A stretch of 64,000 nt of DNA from PCC-6802 sp943367755. Lineage in GTDB: Bacteria; Cyanobacteriota; Cyanobacteriia; Pseudanabaenales; Pseudanabaenaceae. Location: positions 9,993 to 73,992 of the forward strand of contig CALRKB020000021.1 in the NCBI GenBank assembly GCA_943367755.1, given 5' to 3'. The notes under the pieces were generated by a model, which searched no databases, was not told the origin of the DNA, and saw nothing but the letters and a program-made list of their open reading frames with translations. Below are positions 1 to 9,480 of the stretch, piece after piece. Both the position numbers and the translations under genes were made by a program. Within the stretch, counting starts at the first letter, position 1, and each line of letters starts with the position of its first letter.

Positions 1-38
1 CTTTTTTTATGCAGATGTGGGAACCTATTTCTAGATAA

Positions 39-64
39 TACGATAAATCGATAGGAATTAAGTA
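39..64. promoter_or_regulatory. 26-bp TAC-N20-GTA operator, copy 1
   Basis: Left half TACGATAAA, centre TCGATAGG, right half AATTAAGTA, followed by GATT as in several other copies. It lies 185 bp upstream of an amidohydrolase relic. One of twelve copies in the window; likely a regulator binding site (inference). The rest of 1-248 shows no coding signal that I recognise. Confidence 0.7.
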
Positions 65-248
65 GATTGTTTCTAAAAGTGCTTTGTTTATTGTGTTTAT
101 CTAGTTAGAGCCCACCGAAGCACTGGCATTTCAGAGCAATATTCGGTACGTATGAGGAACAGATAGAGGCTGATGCAGATTTCTTAGTTCGAGAAGTCTG
201 ATAATGCTACGAATTTTAGAAGTTTAAGGAATTTAAGGAGATTATGGT

Positions 249-456
249 ATGACAGTTGCTGTAGAACGTCCTAAAGGGAGAACTCGGTCGGCAGAAATTA
301 GAGATAAACTGGGATATCTCATTATCGATACCGATGTCCATACCCAGGAATTCGAGTCACCCGCTGGAACTTCACACCAGTCTGAACCGCGACTTCTTTA
401 AAGGTACGGCAGTCGAGCAAGCAGCAACGGAATTCTTAGCAGATGGTGATCGCTAA
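249..456 (+). pseudogene. Amidohydrolase relic with large internal deletion
   Basis: The ATG at 249 opens a frame whose first 35 or so residues match the N-termini of the intact amidohydrolases at 39199 and 32551 (motif TRSAEIR, then IIDTDVHT with the metal-site His). At about 355-365 the homology jumps, in another frame, to the family's extreme C-terminus (SLNRDFFKGTAVEQAA), ending at the TAA at 454. About 430 of roughly 500 codons are missing, including most metal ligands, so no active enzyme can be made. The relic keeps its upstream 26-bp operator and a downstream hairpin. What is seen is the two homologous ends; the deletion is inferred from the paralogues. Confidence 0.85.
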
Positions 457-485
457 TATTCGCTAAATACTCATTGTGTCCGCAT

Positions 486-526
486 GCATAGTAGGGTTTG
501 AAAGGTTTCCTAAAACTCTACTATGC
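486..526 (+). terminator. Hairpin after amidohydrolase relic
   Basis: Inverted repeat with 14-nt arms (486-499 and 513-526, one mismatch) and a 13-nt loop. No strong T-tract follows, so it may be a processing or stabilising hairpin instead of a classical terminator. The arm core GTAGGGT/ACTCTAC resembles that of the hairpin after the intact amidohydrolase at 34145-34181. Confidence 0.4.
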
Positions 527-577
527 GAAGTATAACCACCATAAATTAAAACTAAATACTCGGAGAAGGGTGAACCC

Positions 578-1681
578 ATGCAAGATTGGCAAGAAAATTG
601 GAGATTTGGACGGCGATCGAAACCTACGCGTCGGGCGTTCTTGTTTGGAGCTGCTTATAGTTTGGTGCTATCTACAACACTATTTGGTTGCAGTCCAACA
701 ACAACATCTTCAACTGCCTCCTCAACATCAGCAACATCGCCGCAAATCCAGACAACTACCGCTAATTCTGAGAAAAAGGTAATACGCATCGTACGTTCCA
801 AACAGCTCACTGCTTTAGCTGTGTTGGAAAAACAAGGAACGCTGGAAAAAGCATTTCAGCCCCTTGGTTATGAAGTGAGATGGGCAGAATTCGCTGCTGG
901 GCCTCAGCAACTCGAAGCATTAAATGCGAATGGTCTGGATATTGCCTCGACGGCAGAATCCCCTCCTATTTTTACGCAAGCAGCAGATAAACCGTTTGTC
1001 TATCTAGCAGCAACACCAAGGAACGGTAAGCCAGTAGCGCTCTTAGTTCCCAAAAACTCTTCTGCTAAAAGTATCGCAGATTTAAAGGGTAAAAAAATCG
1101 CATTCCAAAAAGCCTCCATCGGTCATTACCTGACCGTGAAAGCATTAGAAAAAGAAGGACTGAAGCTTGAAGATGTTGAGTCTGTTTTCCTGCCTCCTCC
1201 CGACGCGAGTGCAGCTTTTAGCCAGGGTAAAGTAGATGGATGGTTTATTTGGGATCCCTTCATTACACGAGTTGAAGTAAGTGGTGTTGGACGAGTTCTT
1301 CTCGACGGCGAAAAATTGCGAGACACCAGAAATTTTTATTCCACCACACCCAAATTCTATCAAGAGAATAAGGAAGCGATTAAACTCTTTCTAAGCGAAT
1401 TACAAAAGGCTGAGCTTTGGACAAAAGATCATCCGAAGGAAGTGTCTGAGTTGTTAGCAGATGTGACCAAGCTCGAACCGTCTATCTTGCTGAAAATGCA
1501 TGACAAGTACGAGTATGGATTGCGACCAATTACTGAGGACGTGATTCAAGAGCAAGAAAGGGTAGCTGAGATGTGGTACAAGCTGAAATTGATTCCTAAA
1601 AAGCCCGATGTGCGTACTGGTTTTTTGAAGCCAGAAGAATACGCAGCAATTACACCTAAAGAAGTTCTGGCTCAGAAGTGA
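578..1681 (+). CDS. Sulfonate-type ABC transporter substrate-binding lipoprotein
   Basis: A 367-residue periplasmic-binding protein of the NrtA/SsuA/TauA family, expected to capture an aliphatic sulfonate or similar organosulfur compound outside the inner membrane. The N-terminus has twin arginines (TRRAFLFG) and a lipobox LFGC with the lipidated Cys at about 38, then a low-complexity Thr/Ser linker and the binding domain from about residue 68 (KVIRIVRSKQ; GLDIASTAESPPIF). A good RBS (GGAGAAGGG) precedes the ATG. It is the first of three such lipoproteins here, and no permease or ATPase lies beside it; the only SsuC/SsuB pair is at 16251-17908. The substrate cannot be told from sequence. Confidence 0.88.
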   Translation: MQDWQENWRFGRRSKPTRRAFLFGAAYSLVLSTTLFGCSPTTTSSTASSTSATSPQIQTTTANSEKKVIRIVRSKQLTALAVLEKQGTLEKAFQPLGYEVRWAEFAAGPQQLEALNANGLDIASTAESPPIFTQAADKPFVYLAATPRNGKPVALLVPKNSSAKSIADLKGKKIAFQKASIGHYLTVKALEKEGLKLEDVESVFLPPPDASAAFSQGKVDGWFIWDPFITRVEVSGVGRVLLDGEKLRDTRNFYSTTPKFYQENKEAIKLFLSELQKAELWTKDHPKEVSELLADVTKLEPSILLKMHDKYEYGLRPITEDVIQEQERVAEMWYKLKLIPKKPDVRTGFLKPEEYAAITPKEVLAQK

Positions 1682-1854
1682 AAATCTATCTTTAGTATCC
1701 AGCAGCAACTTCCCTAAAAGAATTGTTGTGGGAGAATCATTGCGATCGGGGTAGGCTTCGTAGGTGGAAACGGTTATAGATCGATACAAAGCGCTAAGCC
1801 TGTTCTTATATGAGAAGTTCTATTCTTAGTTTTATCTAAACAAAAGACAAAAGT

Positions 1855-2718
1855 ATGCCTACGCTAACTCGAACAGAATTTCAGGTTACACCTCTAGATG
1901 CTCCATTAGGATCTGTTGTAACGGGTTTAGATGCCAGCAAACCAGTAAAGCCAGAGATATTGCTACAACTCAAACAAGCCCTGCGCGATCGCCATATTCT
2001 GATCTTCAAAGACCAGAAATTATCCGATTGGCAGCTTTTTGATTTCGCCATGTACTTTGGCGATCTCTTCGTTCCCTCAGATGCGACACCAGTACTAGCC
2101 TCTGCACCTGGAGTTACACCGCGCGTAATTCCTATTTCCAATGCAGATGGAGGGTATACGGGAACTGGCGAGTTATCGTTTCATGCCGATCACCACTGGA
2201 CTCCTTACCCTTCCAGTGGCTCTTTACTTTACGCCGAGGAAGTCCCTCCTGAAGGCGGAAATACGTACTGGCTTAACCTGAATCTCGCCTATGAAACCCT
2301 GGATGAAGCAACCAAGGAACGGATTGCCGATCTGCAACTGATTACCTACAACCCCTTCGTGCGCGATCCTCATACACCTTCGCCCAAGTATCGACTCGAT
2401 CGCAGTATTCCTCTCATCAGTCCAGTCTATCCCCATCCTCTGGTGCGGACGCATCCTGAAAGCGGTAAGAAGATTCTCTTTCTTGGAGCTGAGACAGAAG
2501 TGGCACTTGTGGGCGTAGATCCCGAAGCGGGATCGGCTTTGATTGCCCAACTCAGAGAACATCTCACTCAACCCCGCTTTTACTACAAGCATAAGTGGGC
2601 AGTGGGCGATATCGTTTATTGGGATAACCAAGCAACTTTGCACTATCGCGAACCCTTCGATTCCAAGTATCGTCGCGTACTGAAACGCGTCAGCCTGGCA
2701 GGTAGCCGTCCTTTTTAA
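1855..2718 (+). CDS. TauD/TfdA family Fe(II)/2-oxoglutarate dioxygenase
   Basis: A 287-residue cytoplasmic dioxygenase of the family that hydroxylates sulfonates or sulfate esters next to the C-S or C-O-S bond, releasing sulfite or sulfate with succinate and CO2. The facial triad is visible: His110-x-Asp112 (SFHADHHW) and distal His263 (TLHYRE), followed by the Arg-rich stretch RRVLKR that should bind 2-oxoglutarate. It is clearly more divergent than the two paralogues at 14133 and 29542. It lies between two SBP genes with a methyltransferase directly downstream, which supports a role in organosulfur breakdown; the substrate is unknown. Confidence 0.87.
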   Translation: MPTLTRTEFQVTPLDAPLGSVVTGLDASKPVKPEILLQLKQALRDRHILIFKDQKLSDWQLFDFAMYFGDLFVPSDATPVLASAPGVTPRVIPISNADGGYTGTGELSFHADHHWTPYPSSGSLLYAEEVPPEGGNTYWLNLNLAYETLDEATKERIADLQLITYNPFVRDPHTPSPKYRLDRSIPLISPVYPHPLVRTHPESGKKILFLGAETEVALVGVDPEAGSALIAQLREHLTQPRFYYKHKWAVGDIVYWDNQATLHYREPFDSKYRRVLKRVSLAGSRPF

Positions 2719-2748
2719 TCGAATTCAAAAATTTACGGAGTTTTGCAG

Positions 2749-3567
2749 ATGGTAACATCAGTTTCGCAAACTACTTACGACCCCACGCTATTTCAAGGGG
2801 CTTCCTGGTACTATGCCCGTTATCGATCGCGATATCCCCAAGCCCTATTCGATAAGTTAGGCGATTTGTTTCGGCTTGATGGCAAAGGAAGATTGCTGGA
2901 TATCGGCTGCGGTGCGGGTTTAGTGGCAATTCCCTTTAGCGATCGCTTTGCGGAAGTCGTTGCGGTCGATCCCGATGCCGATATGCTCAAAGAAGCAAAA
3001 GCTGAGGCAGAAACTGCTGGAGTCAAAAATATTCGCTGGATTCACGATCGCGCCGAATCCATTGCTCCCGAGTTAGGGCAGTTCCAACTGGCAACCTTTG
3101 GGCGTTCCTTTCACTGGACGCAGCGGGAATTCGTATTGGATAAACTCTACACCCTACTGTCGGATGATGGTGGGGTGGCTATTCTCAATACCGGCGACGA
3201 TCCTTGGAACAGCCAGTTACCCTGGAAGCAAACTGCGATCGCTGTGGTTAAACGCTGGCTGGGCGATCGGCGGCGCACGGGACAAGGCGGCGAAGGTACG
3301 TGGAAACCCCTTGAAGTTTCGCACGCAGAAGTAATTGCCAGGTCTCGATTTCCCCGTCAGGATACCTATGAGATTAAGTTCCTCAAGCACTGGACGCTCG
3401 ATTCTTATTTAGGGTATCTCTATTCCACTGCTTTTGCTTTGCCATCGTTCTTTGGTGAAAATCGCGAAAGATTTGAGACAGAACTGAAAGCCTCTTTGCT
3501 CGCAGTCGAACCATCTGGAACATTTACTGAAGAGCTTACCGCCACTGCATTAGTTGCTTGGAAATAA
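2749..3567 (+). CDS. Class I SAM-dependent methyltransferase
   Basis: A 272-residue methyltransferase with motif I LLDIGCGAGLVA near residue 48 and an acidic post-motif (AVDPDADMLKEA) for SAM binding. I chose the ATG at 2749 because a GGAG box lies 8 nt upstream; a TTG six bases earlier is less likely. It follows the TauD gene by 30 bp, probably in one transcript. The acceptor is unknown. Methylation of a thiol or of a desulfonation product is possible but nothing in the sequence proves it. Confidence 0.82.
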   Translation: MVTSVSQTTYDPTLFQGASWYYARYRSRYPQALFDKLGDLFRLDGKGRLLDIGCGAGLVAIPFSDRFAEVVAVDPDADMLKEAKAEAETAGVKNIRWIHDRAESIAPELGQFQLATFGRSFHWTQREFVLDKLYTLLSDDGGVAILNTGDDPWNSQLPWKQTAIAVVKRWLGDRRRTGQGGEGTWKPLEVSHAEVIARSRFPRQDTYEIKFLKHWTLDSYLGYLYSTAFALPSFFGENRERFETELKASLLAVEPSGTFTEELTATALVAWK

Positions 3568-3644
3568 GCTTGAAGTGGCGATTGGCAATTGAACGTGCAA
3601 GATCCCAAACACACTTTTCCTAGAGTAGATCGTAAAAGAGAATT

Positions 3645-4739
3645 ATGGCATCAAACTTCAAATTACCTCGTCGCCGTTTTATAGTAGCGGGCAGTCAGAG
3701 TTTAGCAGGGCTGTCGGCCACTTTACTATTAGGCAGTTGCAGCGAGCAAGGCCAGCAAGTTGCAACCAAATCTTCCTCCGACGCCCAAAACGCTGACACC
3801 AAAGCTGTGCAACCAAAGACAGCGAATATTAAAACTAAAGTTCTCCGCATGGGATATCAACAGGCAGGCGACATAGTGAAGGTTACGGGCGTTTTGGAAA
3901 AACGGTTAGAACCTTTAGGAGTGAAGGTAGAGTGGTTGCAGTTTGCCCAGGGGCCGCAACTGATGGAAGCCATGAATGTCGGCAGAATCGATCTGGGATC
4001 GGTGGGCGAAACGCCGCCGATTTTTGCTCAGGCTGCAGGGGCAAAGATTGTCTATGTTGTTGGCTCAAAAACAACGCCAGATACGGGGCGGAGCAGTATT
4101 ATTGCGGTTCCCCCTAATTCTCCCATTCATAAGTTAGAGGAGATCAAGGGGCAAAAAGTAGTCTTTCAAAAAGCATCGGCTTCGCACTATCTGATCTTGC
4201 GCGCCCTAGAGGAAGTGGGTTTAAAGTATAGCGATATTCAAGTGCTGAGCATGCCGAATGTGGAAGCTCGCGCTGCATTTTTGCAGGGGCGAATCGCCGT
4301 TTGGGTAAGTGGAGATCCGCATTATGCGCTCGCAGAGAAGTTAGGTAAAATTCGCGTCCTCCGCGATGCTCGCGGCATCAAGTCCCCCGGTGGTTACTAT
4401 GTGGGACTGCGGGAGTTTGCCGTAGAGAACCCAGAGTTATTAAAAATTGCGATCGAGGAAATTGACAAAATCGAGCAATGGGCGGAAGCAAATAAGAAAG
4501 AAGCCGCCAAGATCCTGGCTCCAGAGCAAAAACTGGAATTAGATGTGATGGAAACAGTAGTCAACCGCCGTCAGTTTGGTCGACGTGCTATTAGCCCGGC
4601 CTTAATCAAAGAGCAACAGCGCGTTGCGGATTACTTCTATAAAAACGGTTTAATTCCCAAACCTGTTAACGTTCGGGAAGCTTTGCTGACTGACGAACAA
4701 TATGCTGCCATTACTCCTATCTCTATTAGCCAGAGTTAG
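3645..4739 (+). CDS. Sulfonate-type ABC transporter substrate-binding lipoprotein
   Basis: A 364-residue SsuA/TauA-family binding protein, paralogous to the one at 578. The signal region has PRRRFIVAG and a lipobox LLGSC with the lipidated Cys at 32. The mature domain starts near residue 66 (KVLRMGYQQAGDIVKV) and holds the family pattern IDLGSVGETPPIFAQAAG. It is followed by a dienelactone hydrolase and a flavin monooxygenase on the same strand. It has no transporter partner nearby and presumably docks with the SsuC/SsuB pair at 16.2 kb or a system outside the window (inference). Confidence 0.87.
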   Translation: MASNFKLPRRRFIVAGSQSLAGLSATLLLGSCSEQGQQVATKSSSDAQNADTKAVQPKTANIKTKVLRMGYQQAGDIVKVTGVLEKRLEPLGVKVEWLQFAQGPQLMEAMNVGRIDLGSVGETPPIFAQAAGAKIVYVVGSKTTPDTGRSSIIAVPPNSPIHKLEEIKGQKVVFQKASASHYLILRALEEVGLKYSDIQVLSMPNVEARAAFLQGRIAVWVSGDPHYALAEKLGKIRVLRDARGIKSPGGYYVGLREFAVENPELLKIAIEEIDKIEQWAEANKKEAAKILAPEQKLELDVMETVVNRRQFGRRAISPALIKEQQRVADYFYKNGLIPKPVNVREALLTDEQYAAITPISISQS

Positions 4740-4800
4740 GAAAAATATCTAAACGCTTGTGTATAGGTTTCCCCGATCTCATTTACGAACAAAGACTCTC

Positions 4801-5556
4801 ATGACTATTGCAATAGAAAATGCCGCCATCCACACTTCGCGCGTTCGAATTTCTAATGGAACGCTGCAAATTGATGCCTACCTCGCCGAGCCTGCGCGCG
4901 AGGGTATATTCCCAGCAATTGTTGTCGCTCAAGAAATCTTCGGCGTTAATACGCACATTCGCGACGTAACGGAACGCTTGGCAAAAGCTGGGTATGTAGC
5001 GATCACTCCTTCCTTATTCCAGCGAGTTGCACCCGATTTTGAAGCGGGATACGGTCAGGAGGATATCCAGGTAGGAAGAGGCTACAAGGAACAGACCAAA
5101 TCCGATGAATTGTTGAGCGATGTTCGATCTACGATCGCCTATCTTCAGAATTTGCCCAATGTCAAAGGGGATGCGATCGGCAGCATCGGTTTTTGCTTTG
5201 GCGGACACGTCGTTTACTTTGCTGCCACGCTGCCTGAGATTAAAGCTACAGCCTCCTTCTACGGTGGGGGAATTGCAACTAGCGCGCCTGGTGGTGGTAA
5301 TCCCACAATCGAACGTACGACGGAGATTAAAGGTACCATTTATGCCTTTTTCGGCGAGCAAGACGCAGCGATTCCCTTGGAAGATGTCGATCGCATCGAA
5401 GCGGCGTTGACGAATGCGAACATTCCCCATCGGGTGTTTCGCTATCCCGAGGTCGGCCACGGCTTCTTTTGCGATAAGCGCGCTAGCTACAATGCAGAAG
5501 CTGCTGCCGATGCTTGGAAGCGCGTTCTAGAACTGTTCGAGCACAACCTGCAATAG
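4801..5556 (+). CDS. Dienelactone hydrolase family protein
   Basis: A 251-residue alpha/beta hydrolase of the dienelactone hydrolase family. The family Cys-Asp-His triad is present: Cys132 in GFCFGGH, Asp188 in FGEQDAAIP and His220 in VGHGF; the Glu of QEIFGVN is kept too. It has no signal peptide, so it is cytoplasmic. I take the ATG at 4801 over a possible earlier start at 4759, because homology begins with the short N-terminus. It probably hydrolyses an ester or lactone left after desulfonation (inference). A secreted paralogue lies at 48639. Confidence 0.85.
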   Translation: MTIAIENAAIHTSRVRISNGTLQIDAYLAEPAREGIFPAIVVAQEIFGVNTHIRDVTERLAKAGYVAITPSLFQRVAPDFEAGYGQEDIQVGRGYKEQTKSDELLSDVRSTIAYLQNLPNVKGDAIGSIGFCFGGHVVYFAATLPEIKATASFYGGGIATSAPGGGNPTIERTTEIKGTIYAFFGEQDAAIPLEDVDRIEAALTNANIPHRVFRYPEVGHGFFCDKRASYNAEAAADAWKRVLELFEHNLQ

Positions 5557-5629
5557 GTTATCGCCAACTCTCGTAAAGAATATTTCAGGGCATTCCCAGC
5601 AACATCGCAACAAGAGAAAAGTTAAACCC

Positions 5630-6991
5630 ATGAGTACGAAACAAAAACAACTGAGACTGGGCGCATTCTTGATGAGTTCCGGCCATCACTTAGCGGCATG
5701 GCGATATCCCGAAGCGCGTGCTGATGGCGGACTAAGCTTCGAGCATTTCAAGCAGATCGCCCAGACAGCAGAACGGGGCAAGTTCGATATGATTTTCTTT
5801 GCCGATGGCGTAGCAGTGCGCGATCGCGATAAGGACAAAGAAGCATTGAGCCGAGCGGGGCATGTCGTGCATTTCGAGCCTCTGACGTTGCTTTCTGCTC
5901 TCTCTGTTGTTACGGAGCACATTGGTTTAGCAGCAACGGTTTCGACTACCTACAACGAACCTTTTCACCTCGCCCGTAAGTTCGCCTCGCTGGATTATCT
6001 CAGCGGCGGTCGTGCGGCATGGAATCTCGTAACTTCGGCAACGGAAGCAGAAGCGAAGAACTTCAACCGCGAAAAGCACATGGAGCATGCGCCCCGTTAC
6101 GAGCGGGCTAAGGAATTCGTCGATGTTGTGACTGCGCTCTGGGATAGTTGGGAGGACGATGCGTTCGTTCGTGATAAGGAGTCGGGGGTCTACTTCGATC
6201 CGGAAAAGCTGCATATTCCCAATCACAAAGGAAAACACTTCTCCGTGCGGGGGCCGCTTAACGTCGCTCGCCCCATCCAGGGCTATCCAGTCATCATCCA
6301 GGCCGGTTCTTCGGAAGACGGTAAGGATCTGGCGGCACAAACGGCGGAGGCAATCTTCACCGCACACCAAACCCTGGAAGACGCTCAGGCCTTTTACGCG
6401 GATGTAAAGGAAAGAGCGGTCAAATACGGGCGCTCCCCAGACGACATCAAAATTATGCCCGGCGTGTTTCCCACGATTGGTTTAACCGAGCAGGAAGCGA
6501 AACAGAAATTCCAGAAGTTGCAGGATGCGATCGATCCGCAGGTCGGGTTAGCTCTATTGGGCGGCATGTTGGGTGGCTTCGATCTGTCTGCGTATCCATT
6601 GGATGGGCCTTTACCCGATATTCCCGCAACCGAACTCGCACAAAGCCGCCAGCAACTGCTCGTCAATCTCGCTCGCCGAGAAAATCTAACTATCCGACAG
6701 TTGTATCAATGGATTGCTGGCGCGCGCGGACACTGGCAGATCTTCGGTACGCCCGTTCAGATTGCCGATCGCCTGGAAGAGTGGTTCTTGAACGGTGCGG
6801 CAGATGGGTTCAATATCATGCCGCCCTATTTGCCGGGTGGGTTGGAGGAGTTTGTCGATCTGGTGATTCCCGAACTGCAACGACGGGGACTATTCCGCAC
6901 GGAATACGAAGGCCGTACTCTACGCGAAAACCTGGGTCTGCCGCGTCCAACGAATCAATTCGTTAAAAAAGTCTTGGCTCCTCTCTCGTAG
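5630..6991 (+). CDS. Flavin-dependent monooxygenase, NtaA/SnaA/DszA (LLM) family
   Basis: A 453-residue luciferase-like monooxygenase of the NtaA/SnaA/DszA/SfnG branch. These use FMNH2 and O2 from a separate reductase to oxygenate chelators, sulfones or aromatic sulfur compounds. Signatures are the N-terminal RLGAFLMSSGHHLAAWRYP, FASLDYLSGGRAAWNLVTS and RARGHWQIFGTP-like C-terminal segments. It is a close relative of the monooxygenase at 31082. It follows an SBP and a hydrolase and precedes an MFS exporter. The substrate is undetermined; DMSO2, sulfonates and aromatic sulfones are all possible. The nitroreductase at 17931 could supply reduced flavin, but that is speculation. Confidence 0.87.
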   Translation: MSTKQKQLRLGAFLMSSGHHLAAWRYPEARADGGLSFEHFKQIAQTAERGKFDMIFFADGVAVRDRDKDKEALSRAGHVVHFEPLTLLSALSVVTEHIGLAATVSTTYNEPFHLARKFASLDYLSGGRAAWNLVTSATEAEAKNFNREKHMEHAPRYERAKEFVDVVTALWDSWEDDAFVRDKESGVYFDPEKLHIPNHKGKHFSVRGPLNVARPIQGYPVIIQAGSSEDGKDLAAQTAEAIFTAHQTLEDAQAFYADVKERAVKYGRSPDDIKIMPGVFPTIGLTEQEAKQKFQKLQDAIDPQVGLALLGGMLGGFDLSAYPLDGPLPDIPATELAQSRQQLLVNLARRENLTIRQLYQWIAGARGHWQIFGTPVQIADRLEEWFLNGAADGFNIMPPYLPGGLEEFVDLVIPELQRRGLFRTEYEGRTLRENLGLPRPTNQFVKKVLAPLS

Positions 6992-7076
6992 AAGCGATCG
7001 CCTGCGATTCTTCAGCCTGTGAATGTATTAGGCGATTCAATTTATCCTTCATCCGAAACCCTAGTCAAAGTATTCT

Positions 7077-8372
7077 ATGACTTCCTTCCCCAATCGACTG
7101 AGGTTGGCCGAGTCCATTTACAGGCACTTACCAGCATTTAAATGGCGCAACTTTCGCCTCTTATTTTGGGGACAACTGCTGTCTATGTCCGGTACGTTCA
7201 TGACGCAGCAGTTGACAATTCCCTGGCTGATTTTTGACTTGACGAAATCTGCCTGGCTATTGGGCTTAGCAGGATTTCTGCAATTTTTGCCCACGTTACT
7301 GCTGATTCCCTTCTCCGGCGTATTAGCCGATCGCTGGAGTCGGCGAGATTTGTTGATGCTGGTACAGGTACTGGGGATTAGCATTTCCATCACCCTGACC
7401 GTTCTCACGTTTGTGGATGCAATTACTTTTGAGTCGCTGTTGGTGCTCAGTACGTTGAACGGTATGTTGAAGGGGCTGGATATGCCTATCCGCCACACGA
7501 TTGTCACGGAAACCGTGGATGATCGCGCCGATTGGGGAAATGCGATCGCCCTGAATTCCGTCATGCTGAGTTCGTCTCTATTACTGGGGCCAGCGGTTGG
7601 AGGCATCTTAATTGCCTCTGTTGGAGTCAAATATTGTTTTCTCTACGACAGCCTAACTTACATCGCTGCCATCCTCACAATTGCCGCGATGGATATGAAG
7701 CCTCAGTTGCAAGATGCTACAACTCACGTCAGCGATACCTGGCTGCAATTGCGCGAAGGTCTTCAGTATGTTTCCAGAATGCTGCCAATTCGCGCTATCC
7801 TGGTGCTGCTGGGGTTGCAAAGTCTGGTTGGTATTTCCTATATCGCACTGTTGCCTGTCATTGCCGCTAATGTTTTGCATGGGAATGCCACTACGATGGC
7901 AATTCTGAGCATGGCAGGACCTGTTGGTTCCTTGAGTGCCTGTCTCTATCTCAGTTTGCGGCGAGAAATTTTGGGTTTAGAGCGGCTAATTGCCTTCGCC
8001 CAAGCAGCGATCGGCGTTGGGCTGATTTCTTTTGGTTTATCCCGCGCCATCTGGATTTCGCTGCCCATTCTAGTCTGCGTGGGGGGATTCGGCATTCTGC
8101 TAATCGCTTCTAGCAATACCATTATCCAGACCCTGGTAGAAAACGATAAACGGGGGAGAGTGATGAGTTTCTATGCCCTGGCAATGGTGGGAGTATTGCC
8201 CTTCGGCAACCTACTGGCAGGGAGTTTGGCACAGATCTTAGGCGCTCCCTTTGCACTGATGGTATGTGGTAGCGTTTGTATTTTGGGTTCGGTGTGGTTC
8301 TCTTCGCAAGTACCGTTGGTAACGCGATGGATCGAGCGAGAACTAAATTTGTCCAAATCAGCAATTGGTTGA
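7077..8372 (+). CDS. MFS transporter, EntS-like
   Basis: A 431-residue integral membrane protein of the major facilitator superfamily with about 12 hydrophobic segments and the loop motif GVLADRWSRRD after TM2, typical of the EntS/MFS_3 exporter branch. It follows the monooxygenase gene by 85 bp on the same strand, so it may export a product or a toxic intermediate of the pathway. Direction and substrate are inferred from family only. Confidence 0.85.
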   Translation: MTSFPNRLRLAESIYRHLPAFKWRNFRLLFWGQLLSMSGTFMTQQLTIPWLIFDLTKSAWLLGLAGFLQFLPTLLLIPFSGVLADRWSRRDLLMLVQVLGISISITLTVLTFVDAITFESLLVLSTLNGMLKGLDMPIRHTIVTETVDDRADWGNAIALNSVMLSSSLLLGPAVGGILIASVGVKYCFLYDSLTYIAAILTIAAMDMKPQLQDATTHVSDTWLQLREGLQYVSRMLPIRAILVLLGLQSLVGISYIALLPVIAANVLHGNATTMAILSMAGPVGSLSACLYLSLRREILGLERLIAFAQAAIGVGLISFGLSRAIWISLPILVCVGGFGILLIASSNTIIQTLVENDKRGRVMSFYALAMVGVLPFGNLLAGSLAQILGAPFALMVCGSVCILGSVWFSSQVPLVTRWIERELNLSKSAIG

Positions 8373-8520
8373 GTGTGAATCGGTATCGGCATCAAAACAT
8401 GGAGTACGATCCCCAACTTTGCACCAGTTTCGACCTGGATGAAATGTTTGTTGGATGTAGGTTCTTGAAACCCGATCCGGGCTATTCCTATGCGGCCAGT
8501 AGCATGGGATGCTCAGATGT

Positions 8521-9480
8521 TTAATATCCCGCATGGCGATCGACTACATTGCGTAACGGTTGTCCGGTACGGTAGCGATGCAAATTTTCTAAAAATAGAT
8601 CTACGGTGCGCGTGCGGGTGCGCGGGGAACTCCAGGAGATATGAGGCGTGACAAACAAGTTTGGAGCCGACCACAGGGGGCTATCGGGGGGAAGGGGTTC
8701 CGTTACAAAGGCATCGATGCCCGCTCCGGCAATCCAACCTTCGCTGAGCGCGGTAAACAAGGCGGCTTCATCCACCAGCGCTCCCCGCGCAATGTTAATT
8801 AAATAGGCAGAACGCTGCATCGATCGCAGGACATCGGCGTTAATAACATTCTGCGTTTCGGGAGTTAATGGGAGTGCCAGCACGACGAAATCGGCTGCGG
8901 GTAGCAGGTTGTACCACTCGTTCGCGCCCACAACTTTCTCGAAGTACGGATGCGGGGCAGGGTTTTTCCGACTGCCCCAGACGCGCATGCCAAACCCACT
9001 GGCGCGTTGCGCGATCGCTTGTCCAATGCCGCCTGCGCCGAGGATGAGGAGGGTTGCTTCCGACAGTTCCTGCAAAAAGATTCCTTCTTTCCAACGATAG
9101 TCCCACTGGTGTTCTACCTGGAGTTCGTGGAGTTTGCGCAGGTGCTTGGCGCGATCGAGGATAAGGGCAAGCACAAATTCTGCGATCGGAATGGCATGAA
9201 CGCCCGCACCATTCGTGAGAATGAGATCCTGCGCCAGGGAGGTTGGGGTCAGCAGATGATTCACGCCCGCACTGGGCGTGTGCTGCCAGCGGACGGCAGG
9301 CGCGGCATTGAGGATGCGATCGAGAACCTCCGATCGCAACAGTCCCGCACTGAGATAGACTTCGGCATCGCTAGCATCCCCGTCAAAATTGCCCTCTCGA
9401 TCTACTCGGACAATTTGAACGTCGTCTGGCAATCGCGGTTCGAGCGCTTCGGCAAATTCGATTGAGATAATGGCTTTCAT
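8521..9480 (-). CDS. D-2-hydroxyacid dehydrogenase
   Basis: A 319-residue NAD(P)-dependent D-isomer-specific 2-hydroxyacid dehydrogenase. The nucleotide-binding motif GAGGIG lies at about 148-153, and the catalytic trio is visible as Arg232 (NIARGALVDE), Glu261 (VTEP) and His280 (VTPHISW). It overlaps by 4 bp with the upstream BASS transporter gene on the minus strand, so the two are co-transcribed. The pair may take up and oxidise or reduce a small hydroxy- or oxo-acid; sulfolactate is an attractive but unproved substrate in this context. Confidence 0.86.
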   Translation of the reverse strand: MKAIISIEFAEALEPRLPDDVQIVRVDREGNFDGDASDAEVYLSAGLLRSEVLDRILNAAPAVRWQHTPSAGVNHLLTPTSLAQDLILTNGAGVHAIPIAEFVLALILDRAKHLRKLHELQVEHQWDYRWKEGIFLQELSEATLLILGAGGIGQAIAQRASGFGMRVWGSRKNPAPHPYFEKVVGANEWYNLLPAADFVVLALPLTPETQNVINADVLRSMQRSAYLINIARGALVDEAALFTALSEGWIAGAGIDAFVTEPLPPDSPLWSAPNLFVTPHISWSSPRTRTRTVDLFLENLHRYRTGQPLRNVVDRHAGY

